From Diospyros lotus (Eukaryota; Streptophyta; Magnoliopsida; Ericales; Ebenaceae): a DNA stretch of 64,000 bases. Shown here piece by piece: positions 45,793-57,856 of the stretch (position 1 is its first letter; each line of letters starts with the position of its first letter). The stretch covers positions 34,856,328-34,920,327 of the forward strand of contig NC_068340.1 in NCBI RefSeq assembly GCF_014633365.1, read 5' to 3'. Below the pieces are notes generated by a model. The model was not told where the DNA came from. It saw nothing but the letters and a program-made list of their open reading frames with translations, and did not search any database. Both the position numbers and the translations under genes were made by a program.

Positions 45793-48028
45793 ATAAATCA
45801 AGGATAATGTTACACGGCCAATTTGGTCGAGAACTTGGTTGACGACATCATCTAATTGCGAGATTTTAATCAAATTGTTGCGATAAATTGAAAGCCTAAT
45901 GCTCAATTATTTTAAATCCCCGCCCAAAATGAGAGACCCACATATTCCCCTCTCTCTCGACTTCCCTCTCTCTTCACCTCATATTTGCTGCCGCATCTCT
46001 AGCAATTGTTGGATTCATCTTGCCTCCGTCGTCGCGTTGCCTTGTCCAGCAGTCGTCGGATCCCTATCGCCTTCTCCGCCACGTCGCCTTCTCCAGCAAT
46101 CATCAACAACGACCACCATCTCCTATGTCTGCAACTGTTAAAGCCGCAGCCAACGCCTCCGTCGTTCGCCTCTGTTGTTCCAGTCGCCGTCAATACCTCC
46201 ACCTCTGTTGTTTCATCCTTCGTCAACACCTCCGCCGTCCACCGTCTGCCTTTGCTATTCCAGTCGTCGTCAACACCTCCACATCCACTTCTTTTGTTCC
46301 AGTTGTTGTCAACACCTCCGCATTCGTCGTTCCAACCGTTGTCCGCCTCTGTCTTTGCCTCCGTCACTAACATCTCCACCGTTTGCGCCCCTCCGATTCG
46401 CACTAACTACTATCGCCCCCACTCGCCAACCCCTCCGACCAATCATCACCACCCATAGGTTGCCCTCCACTACCGTTTGTCCCCAACCTCCGCCGCAGCT
46501 CACAAGTTCCCCCAGCCCCCCATTGTCTCTAACAGTGTGTTTGGGAGAGAGAGATGAAATGATAATAGGTGGAAGAGATTATCCTTGTATGGGAGAGACA
46601 ATATAGTAATGTAGTTTTCTTCCAAGCCCTATTTTTTGCCTTGCTAAATTGGAGAATGGATGAAATGGAAATGAATGAAGAAATTAATTTTGTGTGCGCC
46701 TCAATAATTTTTTAGGAGTTCAAATTTACCATTGACTCTTGTCTTATCTTTTCACTAAAGAGTATTAATAGTAAGTTGTTGTATAATATCTTTCAGTTCC
46801 ATCCATTTTCATTCATCTTCAGAACAAGGAGAAACATGTAACATTTGGCACTCCATTCCAATTATTTGCATTTCACTGACTCTCTCCCAAACAAAGCCCA
46901 AAATTTCCAAACTAAAGAGGAGTCGAGTTGGCTCTTAGATTTTCTCACTGGAAAATTTTGGTCGATCACCTTGTAAACAAGTGAGCACATTTTGCATTAG
47001 AATTCATGTTCAAGTAGTATGGCTGGCAAATAAACTTCTGATTCCTAACATTTTCTAGCAACAACTAAGGCCTATCCTACATCATTTCTAAAGACGACTA
47101 AATTCTTAATATATGGAACAACATGTTGAAACATGCCTTCCAGAGCATTATACAAACAAGTATAGAGTTCTCTTCGAAACAAATCTGAAAACAATTCAGG
47201 TAATAAATCTAAGTGCTAGTTAAAAAAAAATACAAAGAAAATAAAAAACCACCAAGTTGCTTCATCAACTTTTGCGCATAAATACTTAATTTCCTGTGTC
47301 ATGATACAAATGAACCAATAGTTTGATAGAACCGAAAAGAAGAGTTAGCAACTTGAAACATCAGTTTCTCTAACTAATAGTCAAGTTCTAGCAACAAGTA
47401 GTATGGGCTTGATGTCAAAATAGATTTCTTATACAATAATTGACAACACAAAAATCAAAAAAGAAAGAGGCCATCCATTTGCTAGTTTTACTCTTCAACA
47501 CCCAAATAAACATTTATTTATGTTCTTTCATTATAACAACAATGAACGATGGTGGGTGGGGACAAATGGCAGTGGGGGGATAATCTGCGGGCGGCAGTGG
47601 TTGGTCAGAGGGACTGGCGAGTGGGGGCAACAACAGGCAGTGCGAACAGCGAGGGCGACAGTGATCTATGTCGATGGTGCGAGCAACGGAGAGGTCGATG
47701 GGAGGGGCGACAACGGTCTGTGTTGGTGGTGCTTGCGGCTGTAGGGGGCATGACAGCGATGGCAGGGCGACGACGATCAGTGCTCATGGCAAGAGGGCGA
47801 CAATTGACGATACTCGTGACAGTGGCGAGGTGAGGGGAGCGACAAGCGACAAACGGGGCTCTTTGGACGGTGGGTTTGAAAAAGAGAATGTGAGAGAGAT
47901 AGTGAAAGAGAGAGAGAGAGAATAGACGGACATCTTGAAAATTTTAACAAGAGTAAATTTGTAATTACATTAGAATTGTCAACTAAATTATCCGCCAACT
48001 TAACCATGTAACATTATCCATAAAGGAT
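45793..48028. mobile_element. MULE-like element (45802-48019) with GC-rich inverted arms and nested MITE
   Basis: Termini: left ggataatgttacacggcc, right (reverse complement) ggataatgttacatggtt, both followed by a ttggttgac / ttagttgac block. Flanks ataaatcaa and ataaaggat agree at 6 of 9. Inside, a left arm (cgcccccactcgcca, about 46414-46480) is inverted at about 47545-47645, so the arms are long; both carry ccgtcgtcg-type DNA. The frames here (for example 46006-46606) are low-complexity Pro/Ser/Thr and not recognisable proteins. A smaller inverted-repeat element is nested inside. Confidence 0.6.
46533..46899. mobile_element. Tourist-like MITE nested in the 45.8-48.0 kb element
   Basis: Inverted ends gtgtgtttgggagagagaga and gggctttgtttgggagagag (reverse complement of the right end), then gatgaaatg / cagtgaaatg. 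The length is about 367 bp. No exact target duplication was resolved, so the edges may be off by a few bases. Confidence 0.5.
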
Positions 48029-51000
48029 TCAAAGCCACAAGATTGTACGCAACGGTGAACGGGACAGGACAGTCACAGGACACGACAAGGGATCACCCAA
48101 CGCATTTGAAACGTGGAACGCAAGCTCCATGGTTTTGGCTGCTCCAACTAACTGGAATATTCCTCAACAAACAAACGAATAAACAAATATTTATAAATCT
48201 AAAATATATATATATGTATGTAGGTATGGAGCAGGGGTGCTGTAGCACTTGCATGGTAGGTCGCGACCATGCACGCGGGGCTTCGTCTGGCCACGTGGTG
48301 CTATCTCATTCTTTTGCTTATCCACTTTGTTTATTTATTTTGTACCTCATGTTAAGTCATGTTAACTCTGATATTTAAATCAGATATTAAAAATAATAAA
48401 AATTATATTAAAATTAATATTAAAAGCATATATTTTTAATAATGACTCTCTACTTATTTATAAAAAAATATGTAATAATTTTAAATAATTTGAAATTATA
48501 ATTTTTACAAATAATATCTATCAACTTTCTAAAACTCGTTAAAATTAGAATTCTTATATTTTGGAACCTGTTGAGATTAACATTCTTATAAATGATATTT
48601 ATCTTAATATTTTTTTTAAAAAATAGAATTATAAATTTTTATGAATAATTATTTTTTTAAAAAAAATATTCAAATAAATTTTTAAATATTGAAGTTATTT
48701 ATTTTGCCCATTGTGCGGAACCCCAATTATGAAAAAATTTACACCTTTTAGGCCAAAAAATTATTTTAGATTTTTAAATTTTTTTGATAATTTTTATCTA
48801 TAACAGAGTAATTAGAGACAATCATGTTTACTTTATTATAATGTTCTTTTAGAGGATATTTTATCATTGAATTACGTTATTTTATATAAAATCTGGGTGA
48901 TTTTATCATTGACTTACATTATCTTAAAAAATGTGTCAAAATCAATTAATTTATAACCAGAAATCCAGTTCATTTTTTAACCATAGAAGCAAGTCAATCT
49001 CCAATTTGTCTTTGAACCGTGGAAGTAAATTAAATTTTCAATTTTGAAAATTAGAAATATAAATGTAACATTTAAAACTTTAATAAAAATCGTATTTACT
49101 AAGAAAAACAAGAAAATCCAATAAATTGTATGTTTAGTTTGAAAATTCAATCAAATACTTTATTTATTGGGAAAATTTAAAAAAATCCAATTTTTTGAAG
49201 AATAATTTGCTTCCATTACTCAATGATAGATTGGTGACTAATCTATTTTTGTAATTAGATTTCAGTTAGGTTATGGACTTATTGGCTTTTGTAGTTTTTT
49301 TAAAATAAATTCGGATTTTGTTAGGATCGAATCACTTGTTAACGTTAGTCATTACACGTTTTCACAATTTTTTTTTATTTTTCCTTCTAAAATCATGAAT
49401 TAATGCCAATAAAGGTAGGTTTGTTATTTTTGTTAATTAATTTGTAATAGGAAAATTGTGTGTAGTTGTTAAAATTAATTAAGGGATTGTGATCATTTTT
49501 TTTTTCCATCGTATAAATTTAGTTTAGTTTTTTTTTTTTTTTTGAAAAATGATACCAAATGAAATTATCAATTAAAAATAAAATTACAAGAGATTTCAAT
49601 GTCCAAGTTGTTATAAGTTTGGAAAGGATTTGGCACATTTTAGCCTAAGTTTACTAAAAGTGATGTCATTATTAGTAGTGTTTTGAAAATTTAGATTGAG
49701 GTATCGAATCAAAAGGGGGAGAGGTTCATGGATCAATGGTCGAATTGGGTCAAAATATAGTTGTTGTTGTTAAACTACAGTAATTATATTTATTTATCTA
49801 AAATTAGTCAAAACAGAGTCTTTTGTCGAAGCAGAGGGTTTGAGATGTCACGAGTAAGGTCAACTGGGTTTGGACCAGGTCGAATTTGCACTCCTAGAAG
49901 GTCGAAGAAGCAAGAGCCTAGATGGGATTCTTAGGGCCTTCGGGATAGCTTGTCCGGATAGGTCTTCAGGGGACTGATGAAGAGAGGTCTCAATAAGTCT
50001 TCGAGAATGTGAGTCTTCAAAAAGGTAAGCATGAAACTCCCCCACACGGGGCCTTCAATGTCTAAGTTAGACAATATTTCGAGAATGATACTCAAATGTA
50101 TGTTGATGAATGTTCAATATATGATGTATGTAGGTCTTCCAGTGTCCCAAATAGTGGAATACGAGTTATTTCCGAATGAGTTCTAAAGAAAGGAGTAGGG
50201 TCCAAATGGTTCCAAAAAGATTCGTTTACCATGGAAGAGGTAAATATTTATAGATAATAGGTGGGACCCATGGTCGAAAATGAAAACTCTTATGGGGAGT
50301 ACAGCTAGAGAGGCTGGAGGGCCTGAAAATGTTTTCAGGGTAAAACCCCGATGACTATCTCCGACTAGTCCCAAATAGGGCTTCAAAGCCACCAAGTGGC
50401 TTTAGTCTAAGTGACCCAAAAGTATTCCCAGACTTATGCAAAATGGATAAGCCAAATTGTCCCAAGTAGACCTTTTAAGGCTCGAATGGCTATTGTCTCG
50501 AAGACTCTCCGAGGAAGAATTTATTGGAAAGATACTTTAAGACTTAGAAAATTTTAGGACACTCCATAATAATGGTCAAATTGTTATGGAATTTTTATAA
50601 AATAAAATAAATATATATTGATTAAAATTAAGATATATATATATATATATTTTAGGAATAAATATATATTGATTAAAATTAAGATATATATATATTTTAG
50701 GAATTACATTTATCATATAAGACTTAATAGATTCGAAAGTGTATTACGTGATATTAATTATCTTACAATTAAAAAATTATGCTAAAAATGAAAAGACATG
50801 ATTAAATATTTAAATTATAAATAAAAAATTAAATAAAATAGTATTCATGTATTATCAAAATAATAGATGATATTCACACAGTAAACATCAACTAATTTCA
50901 AATGTCTTAAATTATTATTATATATTTTTTAATATTAAAAGCAAAAAATAAAAATAAAAATTTGTTGACTCAATTCAATCAGCCCACCAGTTCAACCACA

Positions 51001-51388
51001 GCTCACGTAGAAAAACGACCGATTTTTTGATAAGTGATTTTGACTAGATTCGGTGGGCTTGGGTCATAAGCGGATTGGATCTGAGTAGACTTGATGATTT
51101 CCAAATTTGGCCCAGGCCCGATTAACTTTCAGATCTAGATCAAAGAGATTGGATCTGAGAAGTGAGAACACATTCGCACATCGCACTGCGATCCTCTATA
51201 AGTTGTGACCGTCATACCACTAACCCCCTCTTTAGATCTACCATCACTCACCACTGCTAGCTTTTCTTCTCGTGGTTTAATTAAACCAAATTAAACAAAA
51301 CCAAAATCGAGCTCGAATCCAAACACAAGCCACCCCTCAACTTTTTAACTTCACGGCATAATAATACCCCTTTTCCATGCAATTTATA
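48029..51388. other. Intergenic, mostly repeat remains
   Basis: 48470-48805 is the second copy of the 11.7-12.0 kb dispersed repeat. About 49840-50560 looks like a minus-strand LTR (tgagatgtcacgag at one edge, TATA ctataaatatt on minus at 50243-50253, tgtcctaaaattttc on minus at the other), but no target duplication or binding site was found. A tandem duplication of about 50 bp (aatatatattgattaaaatt) lies at 50607-50705. No gene seen. Confidence 0.4.
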
Positions 51389-53526
51389 GGGTATTTGGCT
51401 TACTAATTTGATCATTTATAAGTTGTATCAATGGCTTATAAGTTATTAAGTAAAAATAGGTGAAATATTTAAATACATCTCACCAATATTTAAGCTAGAT
51501 AGCTTAAATGCTGCTACCATAGCATTTTGCAAAAGTTGGCGAGGGAGAACTTTTGCAAAACGTTGTTAATTTATAAGCTGTGTTGACCGATAATTCTACC
51601 TTTTAACTTCATTCTTATTACTAATTTACAGCCATGCCCTTTTTTATCAACCTCTGCCTCTCGCGCCTATCGCCTCAACTCTTTTGACCGCCATCGCTAC
51701 CATCAGCCATCATCGTCGCCCCCACCAACAACTTCTCGTCGGCTATCGCCTCCATCTACTTCAACTTCTCCTCCGTCGTCGATTATTGCCCGTCATCATT
51801 TTCACCCTCATCTCTTTCGTTTATGCAGGGCCAAACCTTTCATGAGGCAATTGCCTCAAGGCCCATGAATATTTGATTATTTGGGGCCCATAAAATTGGG
51901 AAGCCTCACTTTTTGTAAGGGCCCATTATCAAGTCGCCCACCCCCTGCCCCTCTGCAAACTTGGCTCACCCTTGCCCTTCTCCATCTCTCGTTTTTGCTC
52001 GCTACCCAGCCTTTTTCTTGCTCTGTCACTCCTGGCTTAGCCTTCACCCTCGTTGCTCGCTTGCTCAGCCCATCAGTCGTCGCCCTTTTAGCTAGTGAGC
52101 GACGACTCACTATTCGTCACTCGATGCCTCTCTCTTGCTCCGTCGTAGTTTTGCACCCTCACCAGCTCACCCTCGGTCGCTCGCTCTTACCGGCTCGCCC
52201 TCGTGGTTGATGGCTCTCTGCTCTTGAGTCTTGCCTCTTGCTCCGTTGCTCACTGTCACTAATCGCTCGTTGCCTCTCAATTGCCGATTGGCTCATCACT
52301 CATTAGATTTTGTCTTTCAGATCTGCTTCTCAAAGGCTCTTACTCCAATCTCCATATCTGCTTCAACTTTCTTTCTATTCGACTTCTTAATTAGCGGTTA
52401 GTTGCTCATTCATTTTGTTTCGTTTATGATGGATTTGGATATTAAGCTTACTTGCCTATGTCTATTTTATTGATGTTTGATGAATTTGGCAAAAGCAAAT
52501 TTAATTTTATTGATGTTACTCCATTTTGTTTATGATACATGACATGATGACAACTATTTTCTTGTTAAAAGTTAGAATTAGAGTCTAGAGATGCCTTGCT
52601 CATTTTATTTTTCTTATTATTATTATTACAAGTCTAAATATATAAATTAAGTTTAACATTATTATTATTTAAGTGTGTCTGTATTGTCATAATATTTGTT
52701 GTCTTTTAGCTTTTGTTAGGTTTAAGCAATAGTCATATGCATTAGTTCAAAATAGAAACAGAGGAAAAAGCATTAATTCAATGTCAAGCTGGTGATATGT
52801 TTAAATACTTTAATAGTAATAAAATAATACAGAGAGAATAAATAGTTGAAAACTTTGGTGAAACTTTGGTGGAGAAACAAAAAAACTTTGAATAATAATG
52901 TCAATGAACAATGCAAAAAGGTTGATGAATAATAAAATCACGTTGATGTCAATAAATTAAATGAGAAAGAATAAGAAGAAAATGTTGATGTGAATCAATT
53001 GAATGAGGATGAATGTCTGATATAGTATAAATATTTATTTATTTTTTGTATGTTTATTATGAAAAAATAAAATTTAAATCTAATCTATGATTTGGGGGCC
53101 CATTTTTAGATTTTGATTCAGGACCCCAAAAATCTCAAATACGACTTTGCGTATGTGCTTATCTTTCTCGTTGTCATTGTCTATGTGTTTCTATGTATAT
53201 ATATATATATATATAATAACAATAAACATATATAATATATATAACAATATTATATTAATATATTCTTAATAATTATGTATAATTTATCAATATTTAATGG
53301 TAAAATTCTACATCATTCAATATTATGTCTATTTTAATTTTTTTGTCAAGTTTTAATAATTTATCAGTTCTTTCAAACCAAACATATAACTATTAATTGA
53401 TAGATTAAAAACATATTTATTCAAATATATTATCGATTTAAACGCTACATAACTTTTAAATTTTATACAACTTAAAAGCTAAATAGTTTAAAAAGTTATG
53501 AAAAAAACAGGGTAAGCCAAACACCC
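51389..53526. mobile_element. Inverted-repeat DNA element, type unresolved, hosting a nested hAT-like element
   Basis: Ends gggtatttggcttacta and gggtgtttggcttaccc (reverse complement) with further taagtt and aagttgta words on both arms. No clear target duplication. The hAT-like element at 51826-53149 lies inside it, so most of its length is insertion. Confidence 0.45.
51818..53157. mobile_element. Degenerate hAT-like element (51826-53149)
   Basis: The left end cagggccaaacctttcatgagg and the right end ccccaaaaatctcaaatacgactttg (tail of a cagggcc-type terminus) are preceded by gggcccat boxes in opposite orientation. Flanking 8-mers cgtttatg and cgtatgtg agree at 6 of 8. The interior has a C/T-rich core (ctcgctcgctc, about 51960-52320). 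The right terminus has decayed, so this is weaker than the other elements. Confidence 0.45.
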
Positions 53527-54729
53527 CCTTGGGCAATTCTTGAAACCCTTACGTTCCGCGAATGCATTTGGGGGCCTTGCCTTGTTTGATTTGCCTTTTT
53601 GCAATCAAAAACCGTTGCCCGCTCACTTCTCAAATCTTCGAAACCCTTGGACCTGGACCCTTCACGCTTGCAATCGAATATCAGGTATATCACTCATTCA
53701 CTAATAAAGTAATAATTCACTTCTCAGATCTTTTGGGCTCGATTTTACAATTTGGTGACGTCCTGCTTAATTGCGCTGCTGTCGATGGGTCATTTTCAAT
53801 GATTCAGTGGGAAAACTAAAGATTTGATCCAGAAATATACGCTGATTTTGGATTCTTTAGTTGTTGAGCCAGTTCTTTTAATTCCTGTAAAGTGATGGTT
53901 GGGGGTTATTCTTGGTTTGGAATTTTGGTGTCTGTGTAAAGTTTGGTGTGGCTATTTTTCCGTGAAGGTTTGCCGCTCCCTTTTGTTTCAGTTTTCTCAA
54001 GAATCTTTGGTGAAGTTCTCTTGGCGTTTTGTCTTTGAGCTATTTGGGCTTGTGGTTTGGTATCGGAATGTTGTCTGGAATATGGCTGTTTGCTCAAGCA
54101 ATGCCTCTTGATTTTGGTTTCAGAATGCTCAATGGATTGATATTTGATCTTTTTTCTTGACCTTGCTTTTTGGTGTTGAACGTTCATAGCGTGCAGAATC
54201 TTGAAGTTGAGGAGTTGGTTCACGGCTATGGTCGTTTTGTTCTTCTGTATTAGAACAGAGTTTTTGTTTTAGGACAGTTTTGTTCTCTTCTAACGGATTC
54301 GGTTTTTCTACAAATTGAATCAGAAAAAACCGGTTTGGTTTCAGTTCGACTAATTTGAAAAACTGAGTGGTTTGGTTTGGCTCAGTTATTTTTTTTTTTT
54401 CAAAAATATAATTATGCACACCCCTGCTTAAAGGTGTGGTGTTCTCTAGTTCTTCAAGCAGCAACCTAGCAGCCTTGGTTTAGAATTTACCTTCTTTGTT
54501 CATGGATAGTAATCATTGCATCAACTCATGGCACTTTCCTTTGGAGATCAATGATTGGCCTTCGTTGTATCCAATCATCTAGATAGTTTTATACAAAATT
54601 AAAACTTCCTTGCACACAGAAAAAAAAAAAAAAAAACTAAAACTCCCTCTAAACTATTTTCCAAAATAAAACACACCCGACCATGTGACAACGCACAGTG
54701 TGAGAACTGTAGAGACGCCACAGAGAAAC
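53527..54729. other. Candidate FAR1 leader region and hAT-type end, no coding gene seen
   Basis: A GC-richer stretch at 53540-53687 ends tatcag|gtatat, a possible 5'-leader exon with donor for FAR1, which lies 4 kb downstream and has a good acceptor at 57770. That link is inference. Around 54290-54427 a ggtttggtttcagttcg stretch ending tgcacacccctg matches one end of a hAT-type element; the other end was not found. Confidence 0.25.
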
Positions 54730-55335
54730 CACTGTGTTAGAATGTTGTCTCGAAAAAATCCAGAATATAGGCAGTAAGAATGCATCAAAATTAGAGGGTA
54801 TAAATAGGCAGGTCCCTACTTGTAATATTAGTTATTAGTGGAGGGGTAAAACCGGTAATATCCAGTTGTTTAAAAGCCTAGGAATTGCCGCCCTAAATAT
54901 TCTATAAATAGAGAAGGAGGGCTAGGCATTAGAATGCGAATTTTTCAGTTGTTTCTCGAGAAAGCTTTGAGAGAGGGAAAGCTGTGTTTTAGAATAACTT
55001 TTGTAATCTTGAGAGAAGTCTTGTAATCGAGGGGGTGCAACTGATGTACGATCATTCTTTCTGAATTAAAGAAAGCTGCTCTTGGAGGGTTCTTAAGGCT
55101 GGATGTAGTACCAATTCAATTGGCATGAACCAGGATAATCTTGGTGTTCTTGTGGATGTGTGGTTTGCATTTCTGTTTGTGTATTTCTCGTTTGTTTTAA
55201 TTCTATTTCAGTTTATATTTTCTGTTGATTCTATTAAATCTGTTCCTAAGATCTAATCCGTGAGTGTGTGAGAGGAAGTGTGGTTGAATTCCTGTCCAAG
55301 AAAGTAGTTCCAGCGGCCCTAGGTATAACACACTG
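54730..55335 (+). mobile_element. Solo LTR (54735-55330), copia type, with 5-bp target-site duplication
   Basis: cactg occurs at 54730-54734 and 55331-55335. The 596-bp unit starts TGTTAGAATG and ends GGTATAACA (tgtta..taaca inverted tips). A TATA box tctataaatagag lies at 54901-54913, followed by leader-like sequence with gaattaaagaaag. No internal domain remains. Confidence 0.8.
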
Positions 55336-56199
55336 GCCAAGCCAGTGTTTCCATTATTTGGAAACCACAACTATGGTTCCCATTTTGGAACCTAGGTTCG
55401 CATATTAACCCCCAGTTCCTAGACCATTGGTTCTTCCCTGCATTCTTGTTGTTTTCATCTAATCTTTTTTGCCCAATGTGTTGTGTGTGATGTGCCGGGC
55501 TGATTTTATTCTGGGCAATAATTTAAGGGTAGTTTTAGTTTAGATTTTTTTTTTTGAGATGTCTAGTTCTGTAAAAAAAATCATCATCTAGATTATGCAT
55601 CATAAGAATTTGATAAATTGAAGTTGGATTAAACCTTTTTGTGTGCCCTGCTCATGGAGTAGTGTTATATTTCCTTAAGCAATGTAGTATAGGTAGAAGG
55701 TAAAAACTGACTGGCAGTTGTGCACATAGCAAGACATCAAGCATGACTAGAAAAAATTGAAGAGGAATAATCTAATCAGATGCTATAAAGTGCACAACAA
55801 ATGCAGTTTTGCTTTTACTTTTGTTGAAATAGCTTATATGCATTTATCAGGAAACTGATTCTTGGTGTTTTGCAACAGCTAGTTTCTTGTTTTATTCAAA
55901 GAGTGATATAATTAAAATCAGAGTATATTAACTAAAGATATTTTGGTACTTCTAAAAGAACATAAAGAAAAGATTAAGCCAATCACATGAAGACTAGCCG
56001 GCCTTGACAAGTGAAGCGTGAACAGTATAAAGGACACATTTTCATTTAGCCCTAATTGCCAGGCTGCTCCCCGTAAAACCTTTTGAATTTGAGGCAGACT
56101 AAGGGATGATGTATTGCTTCTTTGACTACCTAGGATTAGAAGAGAACTTGCTGGGACAAACTCATGGCCGTTGTGAATTTGAACTATCTTCACTATTTT
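55336..56199. other. Intergenic, nothing recognised
   Basis: Moderately AT-rich with poly-T and poly-A runs. The 91-codon minus frame at 55918-56193 has no recognised family signature. Confidence 0.4.
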
Positions 56200-57620
56200 A
56201 CAGCCACACCAACAGCATTCTCAAGTCTTAATTCCACTAGATATTAGTCCTCCGGCCATCTCCATTCTCTATCCATGATCATATCCTCTATAAATCTATT
56301 ATTTAATATGTTATGTTTAAGGGTTTCCTTCAAGTTTTCTTTAGTCTTTCTCTGCTTCTTTGGCTATGAACTTCTTTCATGTCATAGATTTGCCTCACAA
56401 GTGTCTCTATCGGTCTTCTTCCTAAATGTCCAGGGCAGCTTAATCATATATCCTAGATCTTATCTTCAATAGGTTCACTCCAACCTTATTATGTATAACT
56501 TCATTTTCTGGTTTATCTTTTCTTGTATGGCCTCGCTGTCACATCATCTCAGTTATGCTCATATTTTACAACATGTGTACTTAACTGGCTAATATTTTGA
56601 GCTATGCAACAAAGATGGTTTTATAGTTGTTCAACAAAACTTTCTTTTTAGCTTCAAAGGATTTTAAGATTGCATAAAATGTTTGACACTATTCTCCCAT
56701 AGTTACCAAGAACGTGGTACATTCTGGGTTGTGGTATGGGAATAAGTTAATTTTGTGGTATGAAGAGGATAGGCTTAATTGGTTCATTAGTTTGGGCCTT
56801 AAAAACGTTTCATAGTTGTACTCAGGTTGAAATTAGTTGGATTGATACTTTCACTGTTATAGAAGCTGGTTTGTTTTCCTTTGCTTTGAATTCCTTTTTA
56901 TGTTCTTGTACACCTTATGCATTGAAGAATCATATGCAAACAAAGTCTAAGTTTGAATATAATTCAAATGCAATAGAATATACAAGAAAGTGAGGTAGAC
57001 GAGCTTTCTTTTCATTAATGTTCTTTGAAAACTATTCTGACTTTATGTTTTTTTTCCCTAGTTTTAAATTTTTTTAATTGATTCTATCAACTGCTTGAGA
57101 TCCCCATTCTTGGGGACACCCAGACCACGTTCTTCATGATCCCAGGATGCAAAAGAACCACGATCTGGAACACATGATTCAGATTGTGGTTCCATGGGGG
57201 TAGGAGGGAGTCCGATTACTATATGTCTTGATTTGATGAGCAATATCCTCCATAATCTCCCTTTCTTTTCGAAAAACTGATCCTAATATCTATACTAATC
57301 CTTTTTTGGGGGATTACTTGAACTTTGAGTCTTACAATGACATCAGCCACACTTCTATTTTTATTGAATATATTCCACATATGAAGAAGTTGGCCTACTC
57401 AACTTTTAAAAAAAATTGGATTTGACATGTTTCTCTATAGTTAAAAGTTTATTATTTGCACCCTCTTTTATCTCATCCACCAAGATGATATTGTTTGCAA
57501 ATAGCATGCACCAAGACACTTTTTCTTGGATGTGTTTTGTGAATTCATCCATCACCAAATCAAAGAGGTATGGGTTCAATGCAGATTCTTGATGGAATCC
57601 AATTTAATTGGAAAAAAAAA
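56200..57620 (-). pseudogene. LINE reverse-transcriptase relic, antisense, upstream of FAR1
   Basis: On the minus strand, 57470-57610 encodes GFHQESALNPYLFDLVMDEF and then WCMLFANNIILVDE, the catalytic block with FADD changed to FANN. At 56480-56545 lies GHTRKDKPENEVIHNKVGV, the conserved C-terminal segment. The gap between them is about 500 bp longer than in the intron-1 relic, so something was inserted or duplicated. Stops and frame breaks elsewhere make it non-functional. Same family as the relic at 26.4-27.6 kb. Confidence 0.7.
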
Positions 57621-57856
57621 AAAATCTGTATTTTGACTATTTGAAAGGAGTTATTTTTTATACGGTCATGTTCTTTACTTTTTCAAATTGTCTTCATTAT
57701 CTGAAATGGTTGTTGTGCACTTTTGTGCCATTTACTTTTGTTTGTAAGCACTAAAAATGTGTTTGCTTTCCAGGGATTCATTAAGTGATTAATTGGAGAG
57801 CATGAATTTTATGGAAATATATTTTAACAACCATTTATGACCATGATTAGGAAAGG

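Noticed and set aside
46006..46606. Several overlapping frames of 110-150 codons
   Set aside because: Pro/Ser/Thr-rich low complexity within an inverted-repeat element; no conserved motif.
53562..53819. 85-codon + frame as a gene
   Set aside because: No family signature; more likely a leader region, possibly of FAR1.
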